Assembly: GCF_900184815.1 (NCBI RefSeq)
Contig: NZ_FXXQ01000001.1
Coordinates: 186,001 to 250,000, forward strand
DNA from: Boseongicola aestuarii
GTDB taxonomy: Bacteria; Pseudomonadota; Alphaproteobacteria; Rhodobacterales; Rhodobacteraceae
Direction: 5' to 3'
Length of the DNA: 64,000 nt
The notes below the pieces were generated by a model. The model saw only the letters and a list, made by a program, of their open reading frames with translations, was not told where the DNA came from and ran no database searches. Shown in pieces: positions 19,844 to 28,966 of the stretch (its first letter is position 1; each line of letters starts with the position of its first letter). A program made the position numbers and the translations under genes.

Positions 19844-20878
19844 TTAGTGCGACAGTGCGCGCGCTTCTGCGAAGGACAAAAGCCTCTTTTGCCTTGTGTC
19901 CCACAGGTGCAGCCGCGCTGATCGGAGGCTTTCGCGGATCGTCATGCGGTTGCTTTCGGCCAGTACCTGGTGGTCCCTCAGCACTTCGGGCAGTCGATAA
20001 AACGGTATTCGACTATAGAGGTGATGGACGTGGTGGATGCCGATGTTGGCCGAGAGCCACTGAAGCGGGGCGGGCATGATGTAATGCGAGCTGCCGTGGA
20101 GGGCGGCGTCGTGGAGTTGCCAGTCGTCGTCTTCTTCCCAGTGCGCGTCCTCGAACTGGTGCTGGACGTAGAACAGCCACATGCCGGCGGTTGCGGCAAG
20201 AAGGGTGGATGGCAGGAAAATCAGAAGCAGCGGCATCAGGCCGCCGAAAAAGATGATCACGCCGAGCGCGACGAGGATCGCGGCGTTGGTGCCCATGGCG
20301 CTGATCCAGAAGCGCGCCTGGTTCATAAAGCCGAGGGGCAGCCGGTTTTGCACAAGGAACAGATAGCCGGGGCCAAGGCCGAACAGCACGATCGGGTTGC
20401 GATAGAGGCGATAGACAAGGCGGCCGAAGGCACTGCGGTCGTTGTATTCGTCGACCGTGAGCGTATTGATATCGCCAATGCCACGGTGGCTGAGGTTGCC
20501 GGAGGCCGAATGATGGATTGAATGGCTGTGCCGCCAGACGTCATAGGGTGTCAGGGTCAGTACACCAAGCGCGCGACCGGTCCAGTCGCTGGCGGTGCGG
20601 TTCCTGAAGAATGAACCGTGGCCGCAATCGTGCTGGATGGTGAAGAGGCGCAACAGGAACGCACCGTTCGCGATCGAAATGGCGAGGGTCAGCCAGTATG
20701 ACACCGAGAGTGACCACCATGCCAGCGCCCAGAGCGCGACGAAGGGGCCGACGGTGACGCCCAGCTCAAAGAGTGAGCGGGCGGTGGACGGGTCGCGGTA
20801 CGCCGCGAGGTGTTTGACCCATTGACGTGCGTCGGACGGGTCAGGCTTGACGGCCGTAGTCTCGGAGGTGTCGAACAT
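19844..20878 (-). CDS. Membrane fatty-acid desaturase
   Basis: The 344-residue protein carries three histidine boxes: HDCGHGSFF near residue 89, HSIHH near 123, and HHVHH near 289. These bind the diiron centre of acyl-lipid desaturases, and hydrophobic segments between them give four or more membrane passes. It would introduce a double bond in membrane acyl chains (DesA/omega-3-like subgroup), possibly in cold response. The position of the double bond cannot be told from sequence. It is divergent from the NCS2 permease across a 455-base gap. Confidence 0.9.
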   Translation of the reverse strand: MFDTSETTAVKPDPSDARQWVKHLAAYRDPSTARSLFELGVTVGPFVALWALAWWSLSVSYWLTLAISIANGAFLLRLFTIQHDCGHGSFFRNRTASDWTGRALGVLTLTPYDVWRHSHSIHHSASGNLSHRGIGDINTLTVDEYNDRSAFGRLVYRLYRNPIVLFGLGPGYLFLVQNRLPLGFMNQARFWISAMGTNAAILVALGVIIFFGGLMPLLLIFLPSTLLAATAGMWLFYVQHQFEDAHWEEDDDWQLHDAALHGSSHYIMPAPLQWLSANIGIHHVHHLYSRIPFYRLPEVLRDHQVLAESNRMTIRESLRSARLHLWDTRQKRLLSFAEARALSH

Positions 20879-21333
20879 GTGCCTGCTTTTTTATTGTCGT
20901 TACGTAATTCTTGATAAACAAAAGCGCCGTTACCGCAATGAATATCGTCCCCCAAGGGCTCTGGCGCGACAGTTTATCCACATTTGGGGTTAAAGAAGTG
21001 ACACCGCGGTCCCTGCATCTGCTTCCAGTTTTAATGACTTTGCATGGGCGAAGGCGCGTTGGCGCTTTCCTCGATTTTGCCCGCTCGTGGGCCGTGGAGG
21101 CAGGGTGGCCTTCGATCGGCGCATACTCTTTCGCATAATATTTGAAAATAGATTTCATTCTTTTGCTTTAAGGATCGCCCAATCACGGGGACGATCCGCA
21201 AAAACGGGTGCTGCGCATGGAGGGCGCAACCGGGCCGGTCATTTTCATCTCGCAAGCTCACGGATTGCCGGAAACGGACAAAAAACAAGGCTGGCGGAAC
21301 GCTGGCAAAGATATCTCAGGGAGGAAACCTACC
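20879..21333. other. Divergent intergenic region between desaturase and permease
   Basis: These 455 bases contain no convincing gene. The stretch near 20885-20925 and 21125-21175 is AT-richer than the surroundings and is the likely place for the two divergent promoters. A longer frame runs into the permease from 21208, but the GGAGG site before ATG 21334 and the family's usual N-terminus make 21334 the start. I see no riboswitch-like fold that I can support. Confidence 0.5.
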
Positions 21334-22764
21334 ATGGCCGACACATCTATCGGGACACCGGAACAGCTTCGGGACCCGAACTATACGCCGGCGCTGCACC
21401 GCGCCATACCGCTGGGCATTCAGCATGTGCTGGCGATGTTTGTCTCAAACGTCACGCCCGCCATCATCATCGCGGGCGCTGCCGGATTCGGGTTCGGGTC
21501 GGACGCCGGGGCGCAGGGTTTCCCCGACATGACCTATCTCATTCAGATGTCGATGTTGTTTGCGGGCATCGCGACGCTGTTTCAAACCATCGGGTTCGGC
21601 CCAGTGGGCGCGCGTTTGCCAATCGTTCAAGGCACTTCGTTTGCCTTTATTCCGATCATGATACCGCTGGTTGCCGGCAAGGGCGTCGAAGCCTTGCCCG
21701 CCTTGTTCGGCGGCGTTGTCATCGGCGGCCTGTTTCACGCCTTCATCGCGACATTCATCGGAAAAATTCGATTTGCCCTACCGCCCCTCGTAACGGGTCT
21801 GGTTGTGACGATGATAGGTCTGGCACTGGTCAAGGTGGGCATTCAGTATGCCGCAGGCGGGGTGCCGGCAATCGATGCGCCGGAGTATGGAAGCCTGCTG
21901 AACTGGTCTGCAGCTTTGGTTGTTATCTTCGTGACATTGGGTCTGAAGTTCTATGCAAAGGGGATGCTTGCGGTTTCGGCGGTCGTTATCGGCATTCTGG
22001 TCGGGTATTTCTATGCGATGTTGATGGGCATGGTCACACTTGAAGGGATCGCGACAAGCTGGAGCCGTGCGGCGGTTTTCCAGGCACCAATACCCTTTAA
22101 GTACGGCTTTGAAATGAGCATCGCGGCGATTGTCGGCTTTTGCCTGATGGCCTTCGTTTCGGCGGTTGAAACCGTAGGCGACGTTTCGGGTATCACCAAG
22201 GGCGGCGCGGGACGCGAAGCCACCGACAAGGAAATCCAGGGCGCGACCTATGCCGATGGTTTCGGAACGGCGGCTGCGGGTCTGTTCGGCGGCTTTCCGA
22301 ACACCTCGTTCAGCCAGAACGTCGGATTGATCGCAATGACGGGCGTCATGTCGCGTCATGTGGTGACGATCGGTGCGCTTTTCCTGATCGTCTGTGGTCT
22401 GGTGCCAAAGGTTGGCGCCGTGATCCGCACGATCCCGATCGAAGTTCTGGGCGGCGGTGTGATCGTGATGTTCGGGATGGTTGTCGCTGCCGGTATTTCG
22501 ATGCTGTCGGACGTGACGTGGAACCGCCGCAACATGGTGATCTTCGCGATTGCCCTGTCGGTCGGGCTTGGATTGCAGCTTGATCCCAAGGCCGTTCAAT
22601 ACCTGCCGGATACGATGCGCATCCTGATGACCTCGGGGCTGCTGCCCGCTGCGGTGATCGCGATCACTCTGAACCTGATCCTGCCGCAAGACCTGGCAGG
22701 GGAAGCAACGGAAGAGGTGTCCGGTGGCATGGCTGGTCATGGCAAAGGCTCGCTGAAGGGCTAG
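21334..22764 (+). CDS. NCS2-family uracil/xanthine permease
   Basis: The 476-residue protein starts at ATG 21334 after CAGGGAGGAAA. It has the 14-segment NCS2 (nucleobase:cation symporter-2) pattern with 'PVGARLPIVQGTSFAF' (QGTSF motif) near residues 90-105 and 'GFCLMAFVSAVETVGDVS' near 267-284, whose Glu binds the nucleobase. A second family motif, 'GGFPNTSFSQNVGLI', is also present. It imports uracil, xanthine or uric acid with protons. A molybdopterin oxidoreductase follows on the same strand, but no purine catabolism gene is adjacent. Confidence 0.92.
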   Translation: MADTSIGTPEQLRDPNYTPALHRAIPLGIQHVLAMFVSNVTPAIIIAGAAGFGFGSDAGAQGFPDMTYLIQMSMLFAGIATLFQTIGFGPVGARLPIVQGTSFAFIPIMIPLVAGKGVEALPALFGGVVIGGLFHAFIATFIGKIRFALPPLVTGLVVTMIGLALVKVGIQYAAGGVPAIDAPEYGSLLNWSAALVVIFVTLGLKFYAKGMLAVSAVVIGILVGYFYAMLMGMVTLEGIATSWSRAAVFQAPIPFKYGFEMSIAAIVGFCLMAFVSAVETVGDVSGITKGGAGREATDKEIQGATYADGFGTAAAGLFGGFPNTSFSQNVGLIAMTGVMSRHVVTIGALFLIVCGLVPKVGAVIRTIPIEVLGGGVIVMFGMVVAAGISMLSDVTWNRRNMVIFAIALSVGLGLQLDPKAVQYLPDTMRILMTSGLLPAAVIAITLNLILPQDLAGEATEEVSGGMAGHGKGSLKG

Positions 22765-22940
22765 GACGCGACAACGACTGCGCTTGCCCATGTTGCCGAT
22801 ACGGCGACATGGGCGAGGGCGGTGCCGCTGCTGCGTTTCCTGACTTGGATGCGCGAGGCGAGGTGCCTTAGGGCCAATTAAGGGCTTCGCGGTCCCAGGG
22901 TTCTGGACTAGGCTTCGCGCAACGGGCCGCAGCCAGAGGA

Positions 22941-24989
22941 ATGGACCCCCGCCACGTGACAACCTTCAAGACCATGTGCCCGATGAACTGTCATCCGACC
23001 TTGTGCGGTATGACGGTGACCCTGCATGACGACGCCGGGGTAACAATCTCGGGGGATGAAACAAACCCCGACAGCAAGGGGTTTCTTTGTATGCGCGGCA
23101 AGGCTGCGCACGAGAACGTCGGCAGTCAGAAACGGCTGTTGACCCCGCAGGTCCGTGCGGCGCGTGGCACCGACGCATGGAGCTCAGTCACATGGGGCGC
23201 AGCCCTTGACCAGATCGCGGCGCATATGCGCCGCGTTGGGCGTCAGCGCGTCGGATTCTGGCAGGGGCATGGGAATTGGGCCAACGATTATGCATTTGGT
23301 CTGAAGCGCGCTCAGATGGACCGGTTTGCAAATCTTTACGGCTGTCAGGTCTGGAACCCGGCGATGATCTGCTGGGGGCTTGGTGCGTTTGGTGTCGGGA
23401 TCACCGGCGCCATCGAGACATCGACCAAGGAAGATCTGGGTGAGAACTCGGAAATGGTGATCCTTTGGGGCGCAAATACAGTCAGTCAGGCCAACACGCT
23501 GCGGCATGTCGAGATTGCGAAACGGCGGGGCGCGCGTGTTGTGGTGATCGATGTGCGGCGTACCGAGGCGTCGGCTTTGGCGGACGAGGTTGTGCTTGTC
23601 AGGCCGGGCACGGATGCGGCCCTTGCACTTGGGATGATGCAGGTGATTATCGCCGATCGGGCGTGGGACGCGGCATTTGTTGCTGAAAATACCATTGGTT
23701 TTGAAATGCTTGCGGCGAACGTTGGTGACATGACGCCGGCCTGGGCTGAAGCACAGACGGGGGTTCCTGCCGCGCAGATCGTCGCACTGGCGCGCAGCTA
23801 TGCCGCCACGCGTCCGGCGATGATCGTGATTGGCGGGTCATCTCTGCACAAGGGGACCAACACCTGGCAGGCGGCGCGGGCCATTGCCTGTTTACCGGCG
23901 CTGACGGGGAACTTCGGTCTCCCCGGCGGCGGTATCGGGCCGCGCCACGGCGGGCGCAGTCATGGGGTCGGTTTCAACGATGTTTCGGCGGCGGACCGCA
24001 GGCCGCCCGGCACTTACATCCCCAACCAGATGGAGGCCATCGTCGAGGCGTTGGAAAGCGGGGCCGTCAAGGTGTTCATCTCGATCGGGTCCAACGCTTT
24101 GTCCTCGTTCGCCGACACCAACCGTTTCCGCGCGGCCTTGGCGAAGGCCGATCTGGTTGTTTCATATGACATCTTTGCCAACCAGATGATCCGCGAGGCG
24201 GCGGATATCGTGTTGCCGGGTACGATATGGCTGGAAGAGATCGGCGCGAAGTCCACGAACACCCACGTTCACCTGTCGGACCGCGTTATGCCGCCCGCCG
24301 GTGAGACGCGTCCGGTGTATGAGCTTTACAAGGGTTTGGCGGCGCGTCTAGGCGTCGAAGACGTCTATCCATGGGTAGATCAGGAGGCGGCGATGGACGC
24401 GGCACTCGATCATCCGGCCACGAACCATGCCACCGTCGAAACGCTGCGCGCCAATGGAGGGCGCGTTGCGTTGAACGTGTCTCATGTTGCCTATCCGACA
24501 CTGAAATTCGCCACGCCTTCAGGCAAGATCGAGTTCTATTCCGAGCGTGCCATGTCGATGGGACTGCCGGCTTTGCCGACGACCGCTGCGCCAGATGGGA
24601 CCGAGGATGGATTGATCCTGGCGCATGGTCGGACGTTTGCGCATTTTCATTCGTTTTACGATCATGCCCGCGCCTTGCCGACGCTTGCGGGTCGTGAAGG
24701 CGAGCCGGACCTCTGGGTTGCTCCGGCGGATGCAGAGGCCCGCGACATCGCCGATGGGGACAGTATCGAGATATGGAACGCGCGCGGCTCGTTCGTGGCG
24801 CGCGCCAAGGTCACGCCGCGCATACCGGCGGGTACGGTCTGGATCCGGGATGGCTGGCCCGGACTGAATGCGTTGACCGACGGCGCGTCGGTTCTTCCGC
24901 TGGCCGCTTTGTCGGAATTTCCGTTTTCGGTCGGTCAGAACACCTTTGCCGCGCGTGTGGAGATACGGTCTGCGACGGTGGGTGCGTGA
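22941..24989 (+). CDS. Molybdopterin-dependent oxidoreductase (MopB family)
   Basis: The 682-residue protein has an N-terminal [4Fe-4S] motif (MCPMNCHPTLCG, fourth Cys in GFLCMRG) and the MopB core with 'GANTVSQANTLRHVE', 'GTNTWQAARAI' and the C-terminal molydopterin-dinucleotide-binding domain after about residue 560. This matches the group of cytoplasmic formate-dehydrogenase-like or biotin-sulfoxide-reductase-like enzymes of about 700 residues. There is no Tat signal. The substrate cannot be assigned. moaC and moeA elsewhere in the window would supply cofactor. It ends at a bidirectional hairpin. Confidence 0.88.
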   Translation: MDPRHVTTFKTMCPMNCHPTLCGMTVTLHDDAGVTISGDETNPDSKGFLCMRGKAAHENVGSQKRLLTPQVRAARGTDAWSSVTWGAALDQIAAHMRRVGRQRVGFWQGHGNWANDYAFGLKRAQMDRFANLYGCQVWNPAMICWGLGAFGVGITGAIETSTKEDLGENSEMVILWGANTVSQANTLRHVEIAKRRGARVVVIDVRRTEASALADEVVLVRPGTDAALALGMMQVIIADRAWDAAFVAENTIGFEMLAANVGDMTPAWAEAQTGVPAAQIVALARSYAATRPAMIVIGGSSLHKGTNTWQAARAIACLPALTGNFGLPGGGIGPRHGGRSHGVGFNDVSAADRRPPGTYIPNQMEAIVEALESGAVKVFISIGSNALSSFADTNRFRAALAKADLVVSYDIFANQMIREAADIVLPGTIWLEEIGAKSTNTHVHLSDRVMPPAGETRPVYELYKGLAARLGVEDVYPWVDQEAAMDAALDHPATNHATVETLRANGGRVALNVSHVAYPTLKFATPSGKIEFYSERAMSMGLPALPTTAAPDGTEDGLILAHGRTFAHFHSFYDHARALPTLAGREGEPDLWVAPADAEARDIADGDSIEIWNARGSFVARAKVTPRIPAGTVWIRDGWPGLNALTDGASVLPLAALSEFPFSVGQNTFAARVEIRSATVGA

Positions 24990-25019
24990 GGACTTAGGCG
25001 CGCCTTGGGTTGCCACGAA

Positions 25020-25048
25020 AAAGGGCGGCGCTTGTGGCGCCGCCCTTT
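25020..25048. terminator. Bidirectional hairpin terminator
   Basis: A perfect 12-base stem, aaagggcggcgc with gcgccgcccttt and a five-base loop, lies between the convergent oxidoreductase and ABC binding-protein genes. It has A-tract and T-tract flanks on both strands, so it can end transcripts from either side. Confidence 0.85.
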
Positions 25049-25073
25049 GGGTTTGGTCTGAAAGCCTAGCGGA

Positions 25074-26681
25074 TCAGGCGAACCACCAGCGTTCCTGTGC
25101 CTTGTTGCCGTCGTTCGCCCAGTTCGCGGCCACGGCTTCGTCGTGGGCCAGCGCCTTGGAATGAGCGGCAAGGTAGCTTGCGAACATCGACACAATCGCG
25201 CCACCGTCGTTTTGCAGCAGGCTTTGCGCTTCGTAGTATTGCGCGCGGCGTGCGGCTTCGTCGGTTTCGGCACGGGCCTGAACGACAAGTTCGTTGAAAC
25301 GCGCCGAGCTTTCGGTGCCTTTCCACGCCGTGTCGTTCCATTCTGTGTCGTTGGTGTAGGCCGAGGAATACATCCAGTCCTGTGTCGGACGACCCGACCA
25401 GTAACAGGCGCACCAGCCTTTTTTGTTCCAGACGTTCGACCAGTAGCCATCCGATGGTTCGCGCACGACTTCGATGTCGATCCCGGCTTCCTTTGCGGAG
25501 GCTGCGATAAGCTGTGCGGCATCGACAGCACCTGCAAAGGCGGCGTCGGCAGCCGAAAGCTGGATCGGGCCAGAGTGGCCGGATTTCGCGTAATGCTCGG
25601 CGGCGAGTTCAGGATTGAATTCGTGGCTTGGCAGATCGGGGTTGAAGAACGGCATCGAGGCGTTGACGGGAACGTCGTTGCCCGCTTCGCCGTGTCCGAG
25701 AAGGATCTTGTCGACAAGTTCCTGACGCTTGATCGAATACTTCAGCGCCATGCGCAGATCGTAGTTGTCGAAGGGTTCGACGTTGAGGCGCATCGGGAAA
25801 GTATAGTGCTGTGTGCCGGTCGTCTTGAGGATGTCGATGGTCGGTACACGGCTCATCAGGGCCACGGTGTTCGGAGGAATATCGCCCGCAAAATCAACGT
25901 CGCCGTTCATCACGGCGTTTTGGCGTGCTGTCGCATCGAGGATCGACAAAAGCTCGTAGCGGTCGAAATGGGCGGCGCCCTCTTTCCAGTAGTTCGGGTT
26001 GCGGTTGAAGTTGGCGCGTACGCCCGGTTCATAGGTCTCGACGACATAGCCGCCGGTGCCGATGCCGCTGAGGGCATCCACGACGCCATCTTCGGATGGA
26101 AGGATGATCAGGTGGTAATCCGACACGATGAACGGGAAGTCGGCGTTGGCGCTTTGCAACTCGAAGATCACCCGGTTCGCGCCGTCGGCACGCATTGACG
26201 AGATCTGCGACACGAGGCCCTTGGCGGCGGATTTGGAATCTTCACCGCGGTGGTAGTTCATCGTGGCGATAACATCTTCCGCGGTGAGCGACTTGCCGTT
26301 GTGGAATTCGACACCAGGTCGCAGGTTGAATACCCAGGTCGATGCGGTGTCGCCGGGCTCGAAGCTTTCGGCCAGTTCGCCGACCAGTTCGCCACTCTTG
26401 GAGACTTCGGTCAGGTTGTTGCCTCGGCTGTAGACCACGTGCGTCGAAAAATCGTTCTCGGCCGTTGCCGGATCGATCGAGTCCGTTGTCGAGCCATGGC
26501 CGACTGCCATACGAAACACACCGCCCTGTTTTGGGGTCATGGCTTCGGCGCGTCCCGCAAGCGAGATGGCTGTCGGCAGGGTCACGCCGGTGGCCAGTGC
26601 GGACATGATAAAGCGACGGCGATTGATCTGACCCGTGGTCAGACGCTGCGCCTGAAGCTTGATGTAGCTCTCTTTTCTCAT
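25074..26681 (-). CDS. ABC transporter substrate-binding protein, family 5 (Dpp/Opp type), Tat-exported
   Basis: The 535-residue protein starts at ATG 26681, preceded by CGGGAGAAC. A twin-arginine signal (NRRRFIMSALATG) lies at residues 21-33. The mature part has the SBP_bac_5 pattern: 'VFNLRPGVEFHNGKSLTAED', 'YDLRMALKYSIKRQELV', 'ARRAQYYEAQSLLQNDG'. It should bind a peptide, opine or similar solute in the periplasm. No permease or ATPase gene accompanies it: convergent genes lie downstream and about 1.2 kb of non-genic DNA lies upstream. It is therefore an orphan binding protein or the survivor of a lost transporter operon. Confidence 0.9.
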   Translation of the reverse strand: MRKESYIKLQAQRLTTGQINRRRFIMSALATGVTLPTAISLAGRAEAMTPKQGGVFRMAVGHGSTTDSIDPATAENDFSTHVVYSRGNNLTEVSKSGELVGELAESFEPGDTASTWVFNLRPGVEFHNGKSLTAEDVIATMNYHRGEDSKSAAKGLVSQISSMRADGANRVIFELQSANADFPFIVSDYHLIILPSEDGVVDALSGIGTGGYVVETYEPGVRANFNRNPNYWKEGAAHFDRYELLSILDATARQNAVMNGDVDFAGDIPPNTVALMSRVPTIDILKTTGTQHYTFPMRLNVEPFDNYDLRMALKYSIKRQELVDKILLGHGEAGNDVPVNASMPFFNPDLPSHEFNPELAAEHYAKSGHSGPIQLSAADAAFAGAVDAAQLIAASAKEAGIDIEVVREPSDGYWSNVWNKKGWCACYWSGRPTQDWMYSSAYTNDTEWNDTAWKGTESSARFNELVVQARAETDEAARRAQYYEAQSLLQNDGGAIVSMFASYLAAHSKALAHDEAVAANWANDGNKAQERWWFA

Positions 26682-27967
26682 TGAAGTTCTCCCGTTTGAG
26701 TTTTCATCGCCCGGCATGTGTCGCGGGCGTTTTTTCATTGATGGCCTGACCTTAACCGTGGATATCATGCGTTAATAGCCCCAAAATAATGACGATTGCG
26801 CGACATGCGGGTTGGGATTTTGGCGGCTGCGTCGCGCTTTGGGGGTGTGCGGTGGGTCTTGCGGCGGAATTGCGCGAGGGCGAGGGCGGCCCGGTGCTGC
26901 GGTTTCGGGGCCGGTTTCGGGGGTGGTTTGCCTTTGGGCGCACCCAGAAAGACAGGCACGAAGGCGCAGGAGCTGATCGCTATGATCGCGACAAGCGAAA
27001 CGGGCAGTCTTGGACGGTTATGGCTGCAAAAGAAGTTCTGGGCGAACAGCGACCGCGATCATGTTTTGGCGAAGTGGCTGGACCGGGAACGAAACGGCGC
27101 GGAGGCCGGGTCGATTGAGAGACGCGTGACGATACCTATATCGCGCGGCATTTATCCATCTGCCTGTCCCGCGAAAATCATCCTGTTCATTGGCGCTGCG
27201 CACGAAGGGACTGTGCGCTGGCCGAGGCTGCCTGGCGCGGCCTTGCGGTTGAGGCCTTGAGGCCTTGATCGAACTGCCAGCGTTATGGACGTTCCGATCT
27301 TGCGGGTGAGGGTGCCATAGACAGTCCGGTGGGGAATCACGTCGGAACGCTAGAAGCACCCGAAGTGAGGCTGGTCCATATCTGTGGCATCTCGTTTCGT
27401 ATTTGGCACCAGTGGCGGGGGTGTTTTTGGGATTGTCGCTCGAAGTGGGATTGAAACCGCGACCGATGATGCGTGGGGCTGCACGAAATTCATGGTTAAC
27501 GTAGCGTCAGAGGTCTCAAAACGGACGGTCGAGCCGGATGTTTGTACGGGATTGTCGGGCAAATGGGGCTGTCTTGCGACGTCTATGGGTGGCCTGATTG
27601 TCAGACATTTGGAAACGCGAGGCCTTAAATTCGCAATAAAATCGGTTTTTCGCTGGAAATTTCGCGGGTTTTGTTTCCGCATTAGAAGCGCAAAGCTATC
27701 TGTACTTCGTCAAATGCGCGCATGCTGTCCCATTTCGATGCGAAATGGCCTGCACTGCGTCAAACTTTCGCCAACGCTCTCCAGCATAAAGGTTTCGGTA
27801 AGCGGAACGGCCTTGCCACATCCATCGGCCCGAACCGCGTAGTGAGTTACACCGGCATGTTGCCGGAACCCAGGGTAGGGGGCGTGTCGACAGGGTGTGG
27901 AACACGGCACGTCCCAATCTGGAAGAGTAGGCCCGGTTTTTCGGGCGAGTAAAAGGTAGATTATGTC
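26682..27967. other. 1.3-kb region without a recognisable gene
   Basis: Several frames are open here (for example 26796-27260 plus and 27384-27842 plus), but their translations are compositionally odd, lack family motifs and have no ribosome sites. A minus-strand stretch near 27285-27345 reads PHRTVYGTLTRKIGTS, faintly like a DUF3489 domain fragment, but is too short to call. A 5-bp hairpin (gcccg, T-rich loop, cgggc) sits at 27931-27946 just before the Hint-like gene. The region looks like decayed accessory DNA. Confidence 0.5.
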
Positions 27968-28570
27968 ATGAGTAATGCAGAAGCAGGTCGGACTGACACC
28001 TCGGTTTCGGGGATGATGCGCGCTTTCAGCCGAATTCGCGATGGAGCGGTCAAGCCGATGGCAAAGCCCTCGGCATCGGTTCACACACAGACACCAAATG
28101 CAGTTGATGCGGCGGATCGCTGGCCATTGCCCGGTCTTGCTCCGATGACGCGGGTGCGCACCTCGTTTGGAGATGTGCACGCGGTTGCCTTGCGCAAGGG
28201 CGATCTGGTGCAGACGCGCAGCGGAGAGTTCAAGCCGATCGTCTGGTTGAACCGTGTCTTGCTGGACGCGCAGTTCCTGAACGAAAAGCAGGATTCCAAC
28301 CCTGTTCGCATTCAGGCGGGGGCCGTTGGCACCGCAACTCCGGCCTGCGATGTCATGGTGTCGCCGCGCCAGATCGTGTGCGGCGCAGCCAAGCCCGGTG
28401 CCAGCCAGCGCCGCGAGGCGGGTGATCTGGTCGAGCGCCCCGGCGTCAAGCGCCAACGCGAAACGGGTCTGAGCTATACGATGTTCCACCTCGGTGACGT
28501 CGAAGAGGTCTATTGCGACGGCATTTATCTCTTGTTTGAGCCACTTCGTGGGCACAACGCGTCTGCATAA
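27968..28570 (+). CDS. Hint-domain-like protein lacking the catalytic cysteine
   Basis: The 200-residue protein matches the Hint_2 (Hedgehog/intein) pattern common in marine Rhodobacterales: 'RVRTSFGDVHAVALRKGDLV', 'QTRSGEFKPIVWLNRV', 'NPVRIQAGAVGTATPACDV' and 'VSPRQIVCGAAKPG'. In active members the block begins with Cys (as in CFxxGTxIxT) and has SPxH. Here the Cys position reads Leu-Ala-Pro-Met and the His is Gln, so autoprocessing is doubtful. A short hairpin precedes it and a strong terminator follows at 28603. There is no signal peptide. The role is unknown. Confidence 0.7.
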   Translation: MSNAEAGRTDTSVSGMMRAFSRIRDGAVKPMAKPSASVHTQTPNAVDAADRWPLPGLAPMTRVRTSFGDVHAVALRKGDLVQTRSGEFKPIVWLNRVLLDAQFLNEKQDSNPVRIQAGAVGTATPACDVMVSPRQIVCGAAKPGASQRREAGDLVERPGVKRQRETGLSYTMFHLGDVEEVYCDGIYLLFEPLRGHNASA

Positions 28571-28602
28571 ACCAAATCTTCAGGCCGACCTTTTACGACA
28601 AG

Positions 28603-28636
28603 GACCAATCCCCGCTTTCAGGGGGTTGGTCTTTTG
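28603..28636 (+). terminator. Rho-independent terminator after Hint-like gene
   Basis: The stem gaccaatcccc pairs with gggggttggtc (one G:T wobble) around a short loop and is followed by tttt. It directly follows the Hint-like gene and lies about 25 bases from the point where the opposing cheY sequence breaks off. Confidence 0.85.
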
Positions 28637-28681
28637 GGAAATGATCATGCGCCTTTGTCCCATGCCAGTGGCCCCGGCGTT

Positions 28682-28966
28682 TCAGGCGCGCGTTTTCAAT
28701 TCGTCCGCGCTTTCGGTGGTGAGCACGAGGATCGGTGTATGTCGCGAGGCGGCACGGTCGCAAATGGCATCGATAAAGCCGAACCCATCGAGACGGGGCA
28801 TGGTCATGTCCGTGATGATGACGTCCGGCGCGGTTTGTTCCAGAACCTCAAGTCCATGCACGCCGTCTTCGGCCAGATGCAGGTCGAATTCTTCTTCTTT
28901 GAGGGCAAGCGTGATCATGTCACGCATCGTGCGGCTGTCATCCACCGCCAGAACGGAAATGGTCAT
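28682..28966 (-). pseudogene. Truncated CheY-type response regulator
   Basis: The frame gives 94 residues against about 120 for CheY. The acidic pocket (VDDSRTM, Asp9-Asp10), phosphoacceptor Asp53 (IITDMTMPRLDG) and the switch Thr in 'ILVLTTESADELKTRA' are present. The final strand with its conserved Lys and the last helix are missing. After the TGA, the same frame still reads N-A-G-A-T-G, echoing the REAGATGW segment of intact homologues. Similarity ends near 28661, where unrelated DNA with the Hint terminator begins. The gene starts inside the STAS stop (ATGA). No cheA, cheW, cheR or cheB follows, so the operon has been cut. Confidence 0.8.

Noticed and set aside
27285-27345. Possible DUF3489 fragment on the minus strand (PHRTVYGTLTRKIGTS)
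   Set aside because: Only about 16 residues are similar by eye, with no extension on either side, so it is not called.
27949-28596. 9-base inverted repeat (gtaaaaggt / accttttac) flanking the Hint-like gene
   Set aside because: It is too short to be a mobile-element end, there is no transposase and no target duplication was seen.
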